Assembly (NCBI GenBank): GCA_029250825.1
Contig: JAQXEN010000027.1
Span: forward strand, 1 to 45,392
Reading direction: 5' to 3'
DNA: 45,392 bases
From: Porticoccaceae bacterium
Lineage (GTDB): Bacteria; Pseudomonadota; Gammaproteobacteria; Pseudomonadales; Porticoccaceae
Within the stretch, counting starts at the first letter, position 1, and each line of letters opens with the position of its first letter. The position numbers and the translations under genes are program-made. Shown piece after piece: positions 27,006 through 35,136 of the stretch. The notes below the pieces were generated by a model. The model saw nothing but the letters and a program-made list of their open reading frames with translations, did no database searches and was not told the DNA's origin.

Positions 27006-29675
27006 CTACTTACTGCCTTTTTCAGCAGCCACCCACTTGCCGCCATTGTAAAACGCACTCCAACCAGAGGGCTTGCCATCTTCTTCACTGCGCACATATT
27101 GCTCTTTGGTCTTGCGGCTGTAGCGAATAATAGTCGCCAGTCCATTGGGGTCTTTAACCGGTGCGGTGAGCAAGAACTGATACTTTTCGTCTATCTGATC
27201 TTTGTATGGCAGCAGCTCTTCGACACTGGGTGCACGGGTCTCGCGGTTCTTGGGAAACTGACTGGCAGCCAAAAACAGTCCGGAGGCACCATCGCGCAGC
27301 ACATAGTGATCTTCCACTTTAAGACAGCGCAGCTCCGGCATTGAAATTGGATCTACCTTTGGTGGCGCGGCCTGGCCATTGCGCAATAACTTGCGGGTGT
27401 TCTTGCATGGCTCTCCCGGCGCAATCTCGCCGGTGCAGCCAAAGTATTTGCCGAAGCGACCGGTCTTTAACTGCATCTCATTAGTGCATCGATCACACTC
27501 CAACACCGGGCCTTCATAACCCTTGATCACATATTGACCCGCTTCCAGTTCAAAGCCACTGCAATCTGGGTTGTTACCGCAAACGTGCAACTTGCGAGTC
27601 TCATCAACCAGATAGCTATCCATAACCGTGTCGCAGATGCCACAGCGATGACGGTGCATCAACTGCTTAGATTCCGCCTCATCATCTTCATCGATATTAA
27701 CGGCTTCATCGCCAGCAGTGAGGTTTAGGGTGTGCTTGCAGCGCTCTTTAGGCGGTAATGCATAGCCAGAACAGCCCAGAAACACGCCAGTGCCAGCAGT
27801 GCGAACCATCATTGGACGATCACAGAGTTTGCAGGGAATATCCGTCTCAGTGGGAGAATTAGGACGCATACCGGCATCCACTTCTTTGGCACTTTCAACC
27901 TTGTCGCTAAAGTCACGGTAAAAACGATTGAGCAGATCTTTCCACTTCAGGGTGCCATTGGCGATCTCATCGAGATGCTCTTCCATAGTGGCGGTAAAGC
28001 CATAGTCCATCAGATCGGTAAAGCTCTCGGCCAATCGATCGGTGACCACATCGCCGATTTTCTCAGCGAACAGGCGCTTGTTTTCGATGCGTACATAGCC
28101 GCGATCTTGAATCGTTGAAATAATTGAAGCGTAGGTAGAGGGACGACCAATACCGCGCTTCTCCAGCTCTTTAACCAGTGAGGCCTCAGAAAAGCGCGCG
28201 ATGGGCTTGGTAAAGTGCTGTTGCGGCACCAGAACCAGCATCGACATACTGTCGCCCTTTTGCAGATCTGGCAACTCGCCGTCTTCGTCGCCTTTGCGAT
28301 TGGCTGGCATCACTGCCAAATAGCCATCAAAACGTGTCACGCGGCCTTTTACAGTCATTTCGTAATCGCCGGCGGCCACAGTAATCAGGGTCGAGGTAAA
28401 CTGCGCAGGAACCATCTGACAGGCGACAAACTGCTGCCAGATCAGTTGATAAAGCTTCTTCGCGTCCACTTCCATGCCATCGAGACTACCGGGAGAGATA
28501 TCAATATTTGATGGACGGATCGCTTCGTGAGCTTCCTGAGCGCCAGACTTGCTGCCGTATATCTTGGGCTCGTCCGGCAGATAGCGGGCGCCGTGGCGAA
28601 CTTTAATATAGTCGCGACAGGCGGCAACCGCATCTTCACTCAAGTTGGTCGAGTCGGTACGCATATAGGTGATATAGCCGCCTTCATAGAGACGCTGCGC
28701 CATCATCATGGTTTTCTTTACGCCAAAGCCGAGCCGGGTACTGGCCGCCTGCTGTAGCGTTGAGGTAATAAAGGGAGCCGATGGCTTCGAGGACGTGGGC
28801 TTGTCTTCGCGCTTAGACACTAGGTAGTCGGACTCTCTAAGAGCTGCCAATGCGGTATCCGTAGCAGCCTTGTTGGGCGGACGGAAAGCTTTGCCTAGGT
28901 GGCGCTTTACTTCAAAGCGAATTTTTCCTGCATCATCGCTGGCTGCAGCGGCTTCCGTTGCCTCAAGATCAGCGTGAACAGTCCAGTACTCTTCAGGTAA
29001 AAAAGCACGAATTTCACGCTCGCGCTCGACAATCATTTTTAGGGCAACAGACTGAACTCGGCCTGCCGATAGACCGCGGCCGACCTTTTCCCATAACAGC
29101 GGCGAGACCATAAAGCCCACCACGCGATCGAGAAAACGGCGTGCCTGCTGGGCATCAACACGATTAGTATTCACCACGCCGGGCTCTTCAAAGGCCGCAC
29201 GAATGGCTTTCTTGGTGATTTCGTTAAACACCACACGCTTATAGCGGCTGTCATCGCCACCAATAACCTGTGTCAGGTGCCAGGCAATCGCCTCCCCCTC
29301 TCTATCCAAATCCGTCGCCAGATAGACAGTGTCGGCATTTTTAGCCAGTTTTTTCAGCTCAGCAACAACCTTCTCTTTGCCGGGCAGAGTCGCGTATTCC
29401 GCTTTCCAATCATTTTCTGGGTCTATACCCATACTGTTAATAAGCTGAGATTTGGCCTTGGCCGCACGATGAATAATTTTATCTTCCGGCGACAGCTTGC
29501 GAGTTATAGCTGCCTGCCGAGCGCGCTCTTTGGGATCTGTAGGGGTACGATTGCCGCCTGTGGGCAGGTCGCGAATATGACCAACACTGGACTTAACGAT
29601 AAAATCATCACCGAGATAACGATTGATCGTTTTGGCTTTAGCGGGTGACTCTACAATGACTAACGACTTTCCCAT
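27006..29675 (-). CDS. topA: DNA topoisomerase I
   Basis: This is an 889-residue type IA topoisomerase that relaxes negative supercoils. The Toprim domain carries [10 protein letters not shown] at the N-terminus and [12 protein letters not shown] (122-133). The active-site Tyr337 lies in [12 protein letters not shown]. The C-terminus has three four-cysteine zinc ribbons (from about residue 597: [31 protein letters not shown]). The length is similar to the 865 residues of E. coli. It heads a minus-strand unit with two small genes downstream. Confidence 0.97.
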   Translation of the reverse strand: MGKSLVIVESPAKAKTINRYLGDDFIVKSSVGHIRDLPTGGNRTPTDPKERARQAAITRKLSPEDKIIHRAAKAKSQLINSMGIDPENDWKAEYATLPGKEKVVAELKKLAKNADTVYLATDLDREGEAIAWHLTQVIGGDDSRYKRVVFNEITKKAIRAAFEEPGVVNTNRVDAQQARRFLDRVVGFMVSPLLWEKVGRGLSAGRVQSVALKMIVEREREIRAFLPEEYWTVHADLEATEAAAASDDAGKIRFEVKRHLGKAFRPPNKAATDTALAALRESDYLVSKREDKPTSSKPSAPFITSTLQQAASTRLGFGVKKTMMMAQRLYEGGYITYMRTDSTNLSEDAVAACRDYIKVRHGARYLPDEPKIYGSKSGAQEAHEAIRPSNIDISPGSLDGMEVDAKKLYQLIWQQFVACQMVPAQFTSTLITVAAGDYEMTVKGRVTRFDGYLAVMPANRKGDEDGELPDLQKGDSMSMLVLVPQQHFTKPIARFSEASLVKELEKRGIGRPSTYASIISTIQDRGYVRIENKRLFAEKIGDVVTDRLAESFTDLMDYGFTATMEEHLDEIANGTLKWKDLLNRFYRDFSDKVESAKEVDAGMRPNSPTETDIPCKLCDRPMMVRTAGTGVFLGCSGYALPPKERCKHTLNLTAGDEAVNIDEDDEAESKQLMHRHRCGICDTVMDSYLVDETRKLHVCGNNPDCSGFELEAGQYVIKGYEGPVLECDRCTNEMQLKTGRFGKYFGCTGEIAPGEPCKNTRKLLRNGQAAPPKVDPISMPELRCLKVEDHYVLRDGASGLFLAASQFPKNRETRAPSVEELLPYKDQIDEKYQFLLTAPVKDPNGLATIIRYSRKTKEQYVRSEEDGKPSGWSAFYNGGKWVAAEKGSK

Positions 29676-29804
29676 TTAGGCTGATTTCCCTATTTGTGCA
29701 GCTGCCATCGCGGCAAGATGCTGAAGATAATTTGGCTCAAATGTTTACGAGCAATAGACTCAAGGTGCGCATATATACGTGTTTGTGCGCCCTTTGGTCA
29801 AGTT

Positions 29805-30290
29805 TCATGGGCAAATTTCTTTTGCCCGATGCTGAATTTTCTTTAAATTGGCGACAATTTTCATCAAATCTCGGTTATCTTCCCGCTCATTCCAAATCAC
29901 GCCAATTCCCGCTGGAGAGGCCACCAGAGCACTGACACCGGCGGGAAATTCAGCCACCTGTTCGACTAACAGAGCATCCCATTCTGGTGGCGCCTGATTA
30001 ATCGTCCAAAGCCAACCGGGGCAGGCAGATGCCCAACCACGACTACTAAAGCGATGAAGTACCCAGTCCGGCCGGCAGTTGTCACCGAGCCAGGGCAGAC
30101 GATAACAGACACACTCCAGACGCGTCTCATCATCACGGGCATCCGGGCGACGATAGAGGCTCACCTGCAAACCGGCACTGCCTGCCAAGCGCCTTAGCTC
30201 AGTTATCAATTTTTGCCGCGGCGACTGTCGAAACCACATCAGCGGCGATATCACCACTGCGACACCCAATACTATTAACAACCAAGTCAT
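29805..30290 (-). CDS. Membrane-anchored protein of unknown function
   Basis: This is a 161-residue protein with one N-terminal membrane helix (TWLLIVLGVAVVISPLMWF) followed by a soluble domain. The domain starts with a basic helix (RQKLITELRRLAGSAGLQVSLYRR) and contains CVCYRLPW, then repeated tryptophans. I do not recognise the family. A gene of this type next to topA is recalled from Pseudomonas, again without function. It ends 130 bases before topA on the same strand and is divergent from the universal stress protein. Confidence 0.65.
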   Translation of the reverse strand: MTWLLIVLGVAVVISPLMWFRQSPRQKLITELRRLAGSAGLQVSLYRRPDARDDETRLECVCYRLPWLGDNCRPDWVLHRFSSRGWASACPGWLWTINQAPPEWDALLVEQVAEFPAGVSALVASPAGIGVIWNEREDNRDLMKIVANLKKIQHRAKEICP

Positions 30291-30397
30291 TTCGTACTAC
30301 TCTTATCATTACTGATTCTAGTGAGCGCGGACCCTCTTCGTCAGCGAACAGTGCTAGTCTCTGCCAAACCAACTGATAAAGTAATAAGGAGCGTGCT

Positions 30398-30838
30398 ATG
30401 GCTACTTACCAACATCTGCTGATCGGGCTCGATCTATCTCCAGAATCACAGCAAGTGGTAGACCGCGTCAAGCAACTTTTTCCCAGTCCCGAGCTTAAAA
30501 TCTCCATTTGCCATATCCTTGAGCCCCTTGCGTTCACTTACGGCGGTGATATCCCTGTGGATTTATCAGACGTGCAAGTGCAGTTGGAAGAACAGGCTAC
30601 AGAGCGTCTCGCGACGCTTGCGGAGCAACTGGATGTGCCGGCGGAGAACCGGCATATTGTCCTTGGCCAACCGGCCAATGAAATGCGGCGCATGGCAAAA
30701 GAGCAGGATGTGGACTTAATAATAGTAGGCAGTCATGGGCGTCATGGTTTGGCACTGATATTTGGCTCTACGAGCAATAGTGTTTTGCATGGCGCACCCT
30801 GTGATGTTCTGGCGGTACGGATTACGGAAGATGACTAG
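30398..30838 (+). CDS. Universal stress protein, UspA family
   Basis: This is a 146-residue cytoplasmic protein with the alpha/beta Usp fold. The N-terminus HLLIGLDLSPES and the C-terminal glycine-rich loop IIVGSHGRHGLALIFGSTSNSVLH are the family's nucleotide-binding elements. The ribosome site AAGGAG is at an ideal distance. It is a single gene followed by a terminator hairpin. Usp proteins rise under starvation and other stress; the exact role cannot be inferred. Confidence 0.92.
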   Translation: MATYQHLLIGLDLSPESQQVVDRVKQLFPSPELKISICHILEPLAFTYGGDIPVDLSDVQVQLEEQATERLATLAEQLDVPAENRHIVLGQPANEMRRMAKEQDVDLIIVGSHGRHGLALIFGSTSNSVLHGAPCDVLAVRITEDD

Positions 30839-30854
30839 GGTCGGTTGATTATTA

Positions 30855-30880
30855 GCCCCCTAAGTGGAGGGGCCTTTTAT
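30855..30880 (+). terminator. Probable terminator of the universal stress gene
   Basis: GCCCC (30855-30859) pairs with GGGGC (30869-30873), followed by CTTTTAT. It is short but GC-rich and correctly placed 17 bases after the stop. Confidence 0.6.
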
Positions 30881-31027
30881 AGGCTAAGGGCTTTCAACAT
30901 ACCACCCACTAGCTTTACACTCTTGGGATACATTTGAATATCAATTTACACCTTCTTTATTAAGGCTGTTTCTATCTTTAATTTTCCTCGCCCCGGTCTC
31001 AGACAGCGCCTTATTGCGATAGCGCTT

Positions 31028-33043
31028 TTGCTCGGCTGCGCAATGGCGACTGGCAACGATAATAATAATGAGGAGTTGGATCAGCAGCTACGAAATAAAG
31101 AGCCAGAAAACAAACAGCTCCTCAAGACACAGACGACGGATAAGCTAGCGGAGCAGCGCCAGCTCTACAGCGAAGCCCTAGAACTTATGGGTCGCGGCAA
31201 ATGGCAGCAGTCGGCGCGAAAACAGCAGCAGCTAAAAACCTACCCACTCTACCCCTACTTTATTTATGCAGAACTGGCTGCGGACCTACGCTACTCTCGG
31301 CATCCAGAGGTTAGCCAATATCTGCAAAACTATGCAGGCAGCATTAAAGCTCAGCATTTGCGCAGCCGCTGGCTGGACTACTTGGCCAAGCGTCAATATT
31401 GGACCCGTTATATCAGTTTTTATAACCCGCAACAGACCAGTGTGAAGCAGCAGTGCCAGTTCCAACTGGCACGCTACTACTCGGAACCAAAAGATCCAAA
31501 CCTCCAAGAACGCCGTCAGCAAGTACTCACGGCGGCACTGGAACTGTGGAATGTGGGTAAGTCGCAACCCAAGCAATGTGATAAATTATTTAGTCGCCTG
31601 ATCGGCAATAACCGCATCAGCGAGGCTCTGGCCTGGCAGCGTTTTAACAAGGCACTGCTCAACCACCAGTATCAGCTCGCCAGATACCTAGAGCGGTTTT
31701 TTAAAAGCCCCTACTACAGCAACCTCGCCAAGCTCTATTACAAGGCTGATCGATCACCTCAGAGCATCCAACAATTTCAGGCGTTTAACAGTGATAGCCC
31801 TGAAGAGGCCGATATTATTCAACATGCCCTAGTGCATTTGGCCCGCCGCGACAGTCACGCCAGCCTCAAGTACTGGAGTCACTATCAGCAGACCCATGAA
31901 TTTACCCATGCCGCCCGCAGCGCTGTTGTCAGTGCTATTGTTAAAGGCCTCTACACGCAGCAGGCAAGCGCCGTTGCCGATTCCTATTTTGTCGATCATC
32001 TGCAACTGCTCAACGACACCTTAGACGGCAGCTTGGTGGAATGGCGGATTCGTCTGGCACTACAGGAAAAGGACTGGCCCAATGTGCGACTCTGGTTAAC
32101 ACGATTGCCCGAGCATCTGAAGAGTCGAAGTTCTTGGCGCTACTGGACTATCCGCAGTATGCACAGCGACCCCTCGACAACAGAGCTTCCAGCACTGCAG
32201 CAGATGACCGAGAGCTTGGCTCAGGAACGGGATTTCTACGGCTTTCTCGCCAGCGATATGCTCGACAAAGAATACCGCCTCAACCACCACCCAGTGGCCA
32301 TTCAACCCCAGCGCTTGGCCGAGATTGGCGCCCTGCCGGCAATGGCTCGCGCCCGAGAGCTGAAATTTCACAATGACAGTCTCGATGCTAACCGGGAATG
32401 GAATCAAGCCAGCGCAAACTTTACCTACGATGACTGGCTGGCAGCAGCGATGGTCGCGGGACAGTGGCAGTGGCACAGCAAAGCAATTGCCAGCCTCGGG
32501 CGCGTACAATATTGGGATGATGTGGAACTGCGCTTTCCCCTGGCCTTTGCCGAGGCCATCGACAGTGCCGCTACAGACAATCAGCTAGACAGTGCTTTAC
32601 TCTTTGCCCTGGCACGCCAAGAGAGCGCCTTTGATACCACTGCCACCTCATCCGCTGGTGCCCGGGGATTAATGCAATTGATGCCTGCCACTGCCAAGAG
32701 TACGGCACGAAAATATAAGATTCCCTACCGAAAAAGGGCTGAGTTATATAACCCGAAAACCAATATCGCCATCGCCAGCCGCTACTACAGCGAATTGCTT
32801 ACACGCTTTGATGGTAGTCGCATTCTTGCCAGCGCGGCTTATAATGCCGGGCCATCTAGGGTCAATCAATGGCTCAATAAGAGTGATGGAAAATTGCCAT
32901 TCGATATTTGGATCGAAGTGATTCCCTACAGAGAAACTCGCGCCTATGTGCGCAATATTTTGATGTATTCGATTATCTATTCGCGGAAAATGGGCCAGCG
33001 ACCGCCGCTATTGAAACGCGACGAAATCTACAGGCTGCTGTAA
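31028..33043 (+). CDS. slt: Soluble lytic murein transglycosylase
   Basis: This periplasmic enzyme cleaves peptidoglycan to 1,6-anhydro products. The long helical superhelix domain is followed by the catalytic domain with Glu532 (counted from TTG 31028) in ALARQESAFD, then GARGLMQLMPATAK and AYNAGPSRVNQWL. The total of 671 residues is close to E. coli Slt70. The start is a problem. TTG 31028 falls inside the hydrophobic part of a signal peptide; the frame stays open upstream to 30938 and reads RQRLIAIALLLGCAMA, but that stretch has no ATG, GTG or TTG. ATC 30974 (AAGG eight bases upstream) or ATT 30959 may be the true start. Confidence 0.9.
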   Translation: MLGCAMATGNDNNNEELDQQLRNKEPENKQLLKTQTTDKLAEQRQLYSEALELMGRGKWQQSARKQQQLKTYPLYPYFIYAELAADLRYSRHPEVSQYLQNYAGSIKAQHLRSRWLDYLAKRQYWTRYISFYNPQQTSVKQQCQFQLARYYSEPKDPNLQERRQQVLTAALELWNVGKSQPKQCDKLFSRLIGNNRISEALAWQRFNKALLNHQYQLARYLERFFKSPYYSNLAKLYYKADRSPQSIQQFQAFNSDSPEEADIIQHALVHLARRDSHASLKYWSHYQQTHEFTHAARSAVVSAIVKGLYTQQASAVADSYFVDHLQLLNDTLDGSLVEWRIRLALQEKDWPNVRLWLTRLPEHLKSRSSWRYWTIRSMHSDPSTTELPALQQMTESLAQERDFYGFLASDMLDKEYRLNHHPVAIQPQRLAEIGALPAMARARELKFHNDSLDANREWNQASANFTYDDWLAAAMVAGQWQWHSKAIASLGRVQYWDDVELRFPLAFAEAIDSAATDNQLDSALLFALARQESAFDTTATSSAGARGLMQLMPATAKSTARKYKIPYRKRAELYNPKTNIAIASRYYSELLTRFDGSRILASAAYNAGPSRVNQWLNKSDGKLPFDIWIEVIPYRETRAYVRNILMYSIIYSRKMGQRPPLLKRDEIYRLL

Positions 33044-33045
33044 TT

Positions 33046-33843
33046 ATGTTAATCGATATAGGGGTCAATCTCTCCAACTCGCGTTTTGACAGCGACCGCC
33101 AAGAGGTACTTGAACGGGCCAGAGATGCCGGCGTCGACAAATTGATTCTCACCGGCACCTCAGTAGATGAGAGCGAAGCCGTTGTTCAGCTCTGTGGCCA
33201 ACTCGGCGAGCGCTTTCCGGAGATGCTCTATGCTACCGCCGGTATTCATCCCCACGATGCCAAGTCTCTCAATGGCGAGTCTATAGGCATACTCAGATCA
33301 CTTGCCAAGAATCCCTGCGTGGTCGCCATCGGCGAAATGGGCTTGGATTTTAACCGCAACTTTTCCACTCCTGAGCAACAGGAAAAGGCCTTTGAAGCAC
33401 AGCTTGAACTGGCCGCTGAATTACAGCTGCCGGTATTTTTACATGAGCGGGATGCCGCGGACCGACAGCTGCAGATTTTGCGAACCTACAGAGATCATCT
33501 GGTGGACGCCGTTACGCACTGCTTTACAGGCTCCAGAGAGGCCCTCTACGGCTATTTAGACATGGATATGCATATTGGCATCACTGGATGGGTTTGCGAT
33601 GACAGGCGCGGCACAGAGCTACAGGGGCTGGTGGCGAATATTCCCCTGCAGCGGCTGATGGTGGAAACCGATGCGCCCTATCTGCTGCCCAAAACATTGC
33701 CCGAACCGCCAAAAGGCAAACGCAATGAACCTGCTTATCTGCCCTGGGTAATTAGCAAGATTGCTGAAATTAGAAAAGAATCCGCTGAACAGCTCGCCCA
33801 GCAGACCAGAGCTAATAGCCTTAGATTTTTTCGACTGGACTAA
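33046..33843 (+). CDS. tatD: TatD-family metal-dependent DNase
   Basis: This is a 265-residue cytoplasmic hydrolase with a TIM-barrel fold. It matches E. coli TatD proper, not YcfH or YjjV: MLIDIGVNL at the start, then AGIHPHDAK, IGEMGLDFNRNFS, VFLHERDA, THCFTGS, GITGWVCDDRRG and ETDAPYLLP, which supply the metal ligands. The ATG at 33046 lies two bases after the slt stop, so translation is probably coupled to slt. An upstream extension of the frame into slt is not conserved. The 3' end overlaps the convergent MOSC gene by 23 bases. Confidence 0.94.
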   Translation: MLIDIGVNLSNSRFDSDRQEVLERARDAGVDKLILTGTSVDESEAVVQLCGQLGERFPEMLYATAGIHPHDAKSLNGESIGILRSLAKNPCVVAIGEMGLDFNRNFSTPEQQEKAFEAQLELAAELQLPVFLHERDAADRQLQILRTYRDHLVDAVTHCFTGSREALYGYLDMDMHIGITGWVCDDRRGTELQGLVANIPLQRLMVETDAPYLLPKTLPEPPKGKRNEPAYLPWVISKIAEIRKESAEQLAQQTRANSLRFFRLD

Positions 33844-34300
33844 GCTTGTCGCCTAATGCGATAACGCCATTGCCACGGATCTGCGCTCGCAGACCACCTT
33901 TGCCCACAAGTTCCGGCAGGATACTCACCGCGAGACGACGCTGGAGACTGGCACAGGGCTCACAGAGCTGGACGCCATAGAAGCTGACATTGTTGATGGT
34001 AAAGGTCTTGCCCACTAGGTCATTGAGGCGAATACCCTCTGTGACTAGGTTGCGGCGAAAGTCACTCTGATGAAAGCTGTGGCCCATGTCTCGATTAAAT
34101 GCCTCGATCACTTCGGATTCGATTAGGGTAATTTCCCAGTCCGGCTGACCCTGGTAATTAGATCGGTTTTTGCCCGTCTGAGAAAAGTAGCGGTCTCCTT
34201 CGATGCCCTTGCCCGCGCGCAATGACACTTTTTGATGGCCCATTACCCCAGCACCTTTGGTCGGTGCTACATAGATTCCAAGAATATTTCCCTGCGACAT
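33821..34300 (-). CDS. MOSC-domain protein
   Basis: This is a 159-residue single-domain protein. The MOSC signs are GKGIEGDRYF near the N-terminus, ITLIESEVIEAFN, RRNLVTEGI and the cysteine motif LCEPCASL near residue 115. MOSC proteins bind or handle molybdenum cofactor, or transfer sulfur; the stand-alone short form has no fixed function. It starts nine bases after the HD-domain gene on the same strand, so the two are likely a unit. The tail overlaps tatD. Confidence 0.88.
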   Translation of the reverse strand: MSQGNILGIYVAPTKGAGVMGHQKVSLRAGKGIEGDRYFSQTGKNRSNYQGQPDWEITLIESEVIEAFNRDMGHSFHQSDFRRNLVTEGIRLNDLVGKTFTINNVSFYGVQLCEPCASLQRRLAVSILPELVGKGGLRAQIRGNGVIALGDKLSPVEKI

Positions 34301-34309
34301 TAGAAGTCC

Positions 34310-34882
34310 TTAATCCTCAAGAAAGCTTTTATACATACTGTTTTTTGGCTTGCTAAAGACCCTGCGCACCATAGGCTCGAACAGACTTAATTCCAGCTTA
34401 GGCATCTCGGGATCAAAGGCAGGATCATCGTACTTGGCAATAAATCTCGCGGTACGTTTAAAGTTTGGGTTTTCACGATACTGGTCGCGCATATTGCGAT
34501 CGGCGCCGAGAAAATGGAAAAAATTATAACCCTGAAAAATAGCATGATGCTTAATCATCCAGTGATTTTCTTCAGAGACAAAGGGTTCCAAAATAGCCGC
34601 GGCAACATCCGCGTGATTGGCGCTTCCGAGGGTGTCGCCGATATCGTGGAGCAGCGCACAGACCACGTAATCTTCGTCTTCACCGGCCTCCGCGGCACGG
34701 TGTGCGGTCTGCAGTGAGTGCTGTAGTCGATCGATGGCAAAACCGCCGTAATCCCCAGTGAGCAATTCCAAGTGGGCCAGAATGCGATCTGGCAACTTCT
34801 TAAAGTAGGCCATTTGCTCCGGAAGAATAATCTGCCAATCTTCCGCTGTGCTCTCGGACATTTTGCTAAATGATGCGTTCAT
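34310..34882 (-). CDS. HD-domain protein of the PhnZ/inositol-oxygenase-like group
   Basis: This is a 190-residue protein. The HD ligand set is visible: His55 (LQHSLQTAHRAAEAG), His79-Asp80 (CALLHDIGD), His112 (KHHAIFQGYNFFH) and Asp152/153 (KYDDPAFDP). This layout, with the HH..FQGY block and a late aspartate, resembles the mixed-valent di-iron HD oxygenases (PhnZ, MIOX) more than ordinary HD phosphohydrolases. PhnZ, from memory, also uses a Tyr and a Glu in YxxE just before the first histidine; here that stretch is Y45-G-G-F48, so the Glu is missing. The substrate is unknown. It is co-oriented with the MOSC gene. Confidence 0.8.
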   Translation of the reverse strand: MNASFSKMSESTAEDWQIILPEQMAYFKKLPDRILAHLELLTGDYGGFAIDRLQHSLQTAHRAAEAGEDEDYVVCALLHDIGDTLGSANHADVAAAILEPFVSEENHWMIKHHAIFQGYNFFHFLGADRNMRDQYRENPNFKRTARFIAKYDDPAFDPEMPKLELSLFEPMVRRVFSKPKNSMYKSFLED

Positions 34883-34996
34883 ACCTGCCCCTCTTGACGG
34901 TTATACCTAGGCTCACCGTTCAGGTTAATATTATTTTTATAGTGGGGCGATACTAGCAGTACGGCGGGGGTTTTTCCATGCCTCGAAAGTGTCTCA

Positions 34997-35056
34997 ATTG
35001 AGCGCTCTATTGAGCACTTTATTAGTCACTTAATTAGGCGTTCCATTAGGCGCTCG
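34997..35056. repeat. 12-bp tandem repeat, five units
   Basis: There are five consecutive units: ATTGAGCGCTCT, ATTGAGCACTTT, ATTAGTCACTTA, ATTAGGCGTTCC and ATTAGGCGCTCG. They lie in the gap between the HD-protein gene's 5' end and the GH3 gene's 3' end. All units share the ATT(G/A)G phase and diverge downstream. Confidence 0.85.
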
Positions 35057-35080
35057 ACAAAACAGCCTAGGCGAAACGCA

Positions 35081-35104
35081 AACCAGCCCTAAAAAGGGCT
35101 GGTT
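35081..35104 (-). terminator. Hairpin after the GH3 gene, likely terminator
   Basis: A perfect 10-bp stem, AACCAGCCCT (35081-35090) with AGGGCTGGTT (35095-35104), has an AAAA loop. It lies 33 bases beyond the GH3 stop. No strong T-tract follows on the minus strand, so it may act as an mRNA-end stabiliser instead. Confidence 0.6.
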
Positions 35105-35136
35105 GCAACATCATACTGAGGATATTGCCATTAGCA

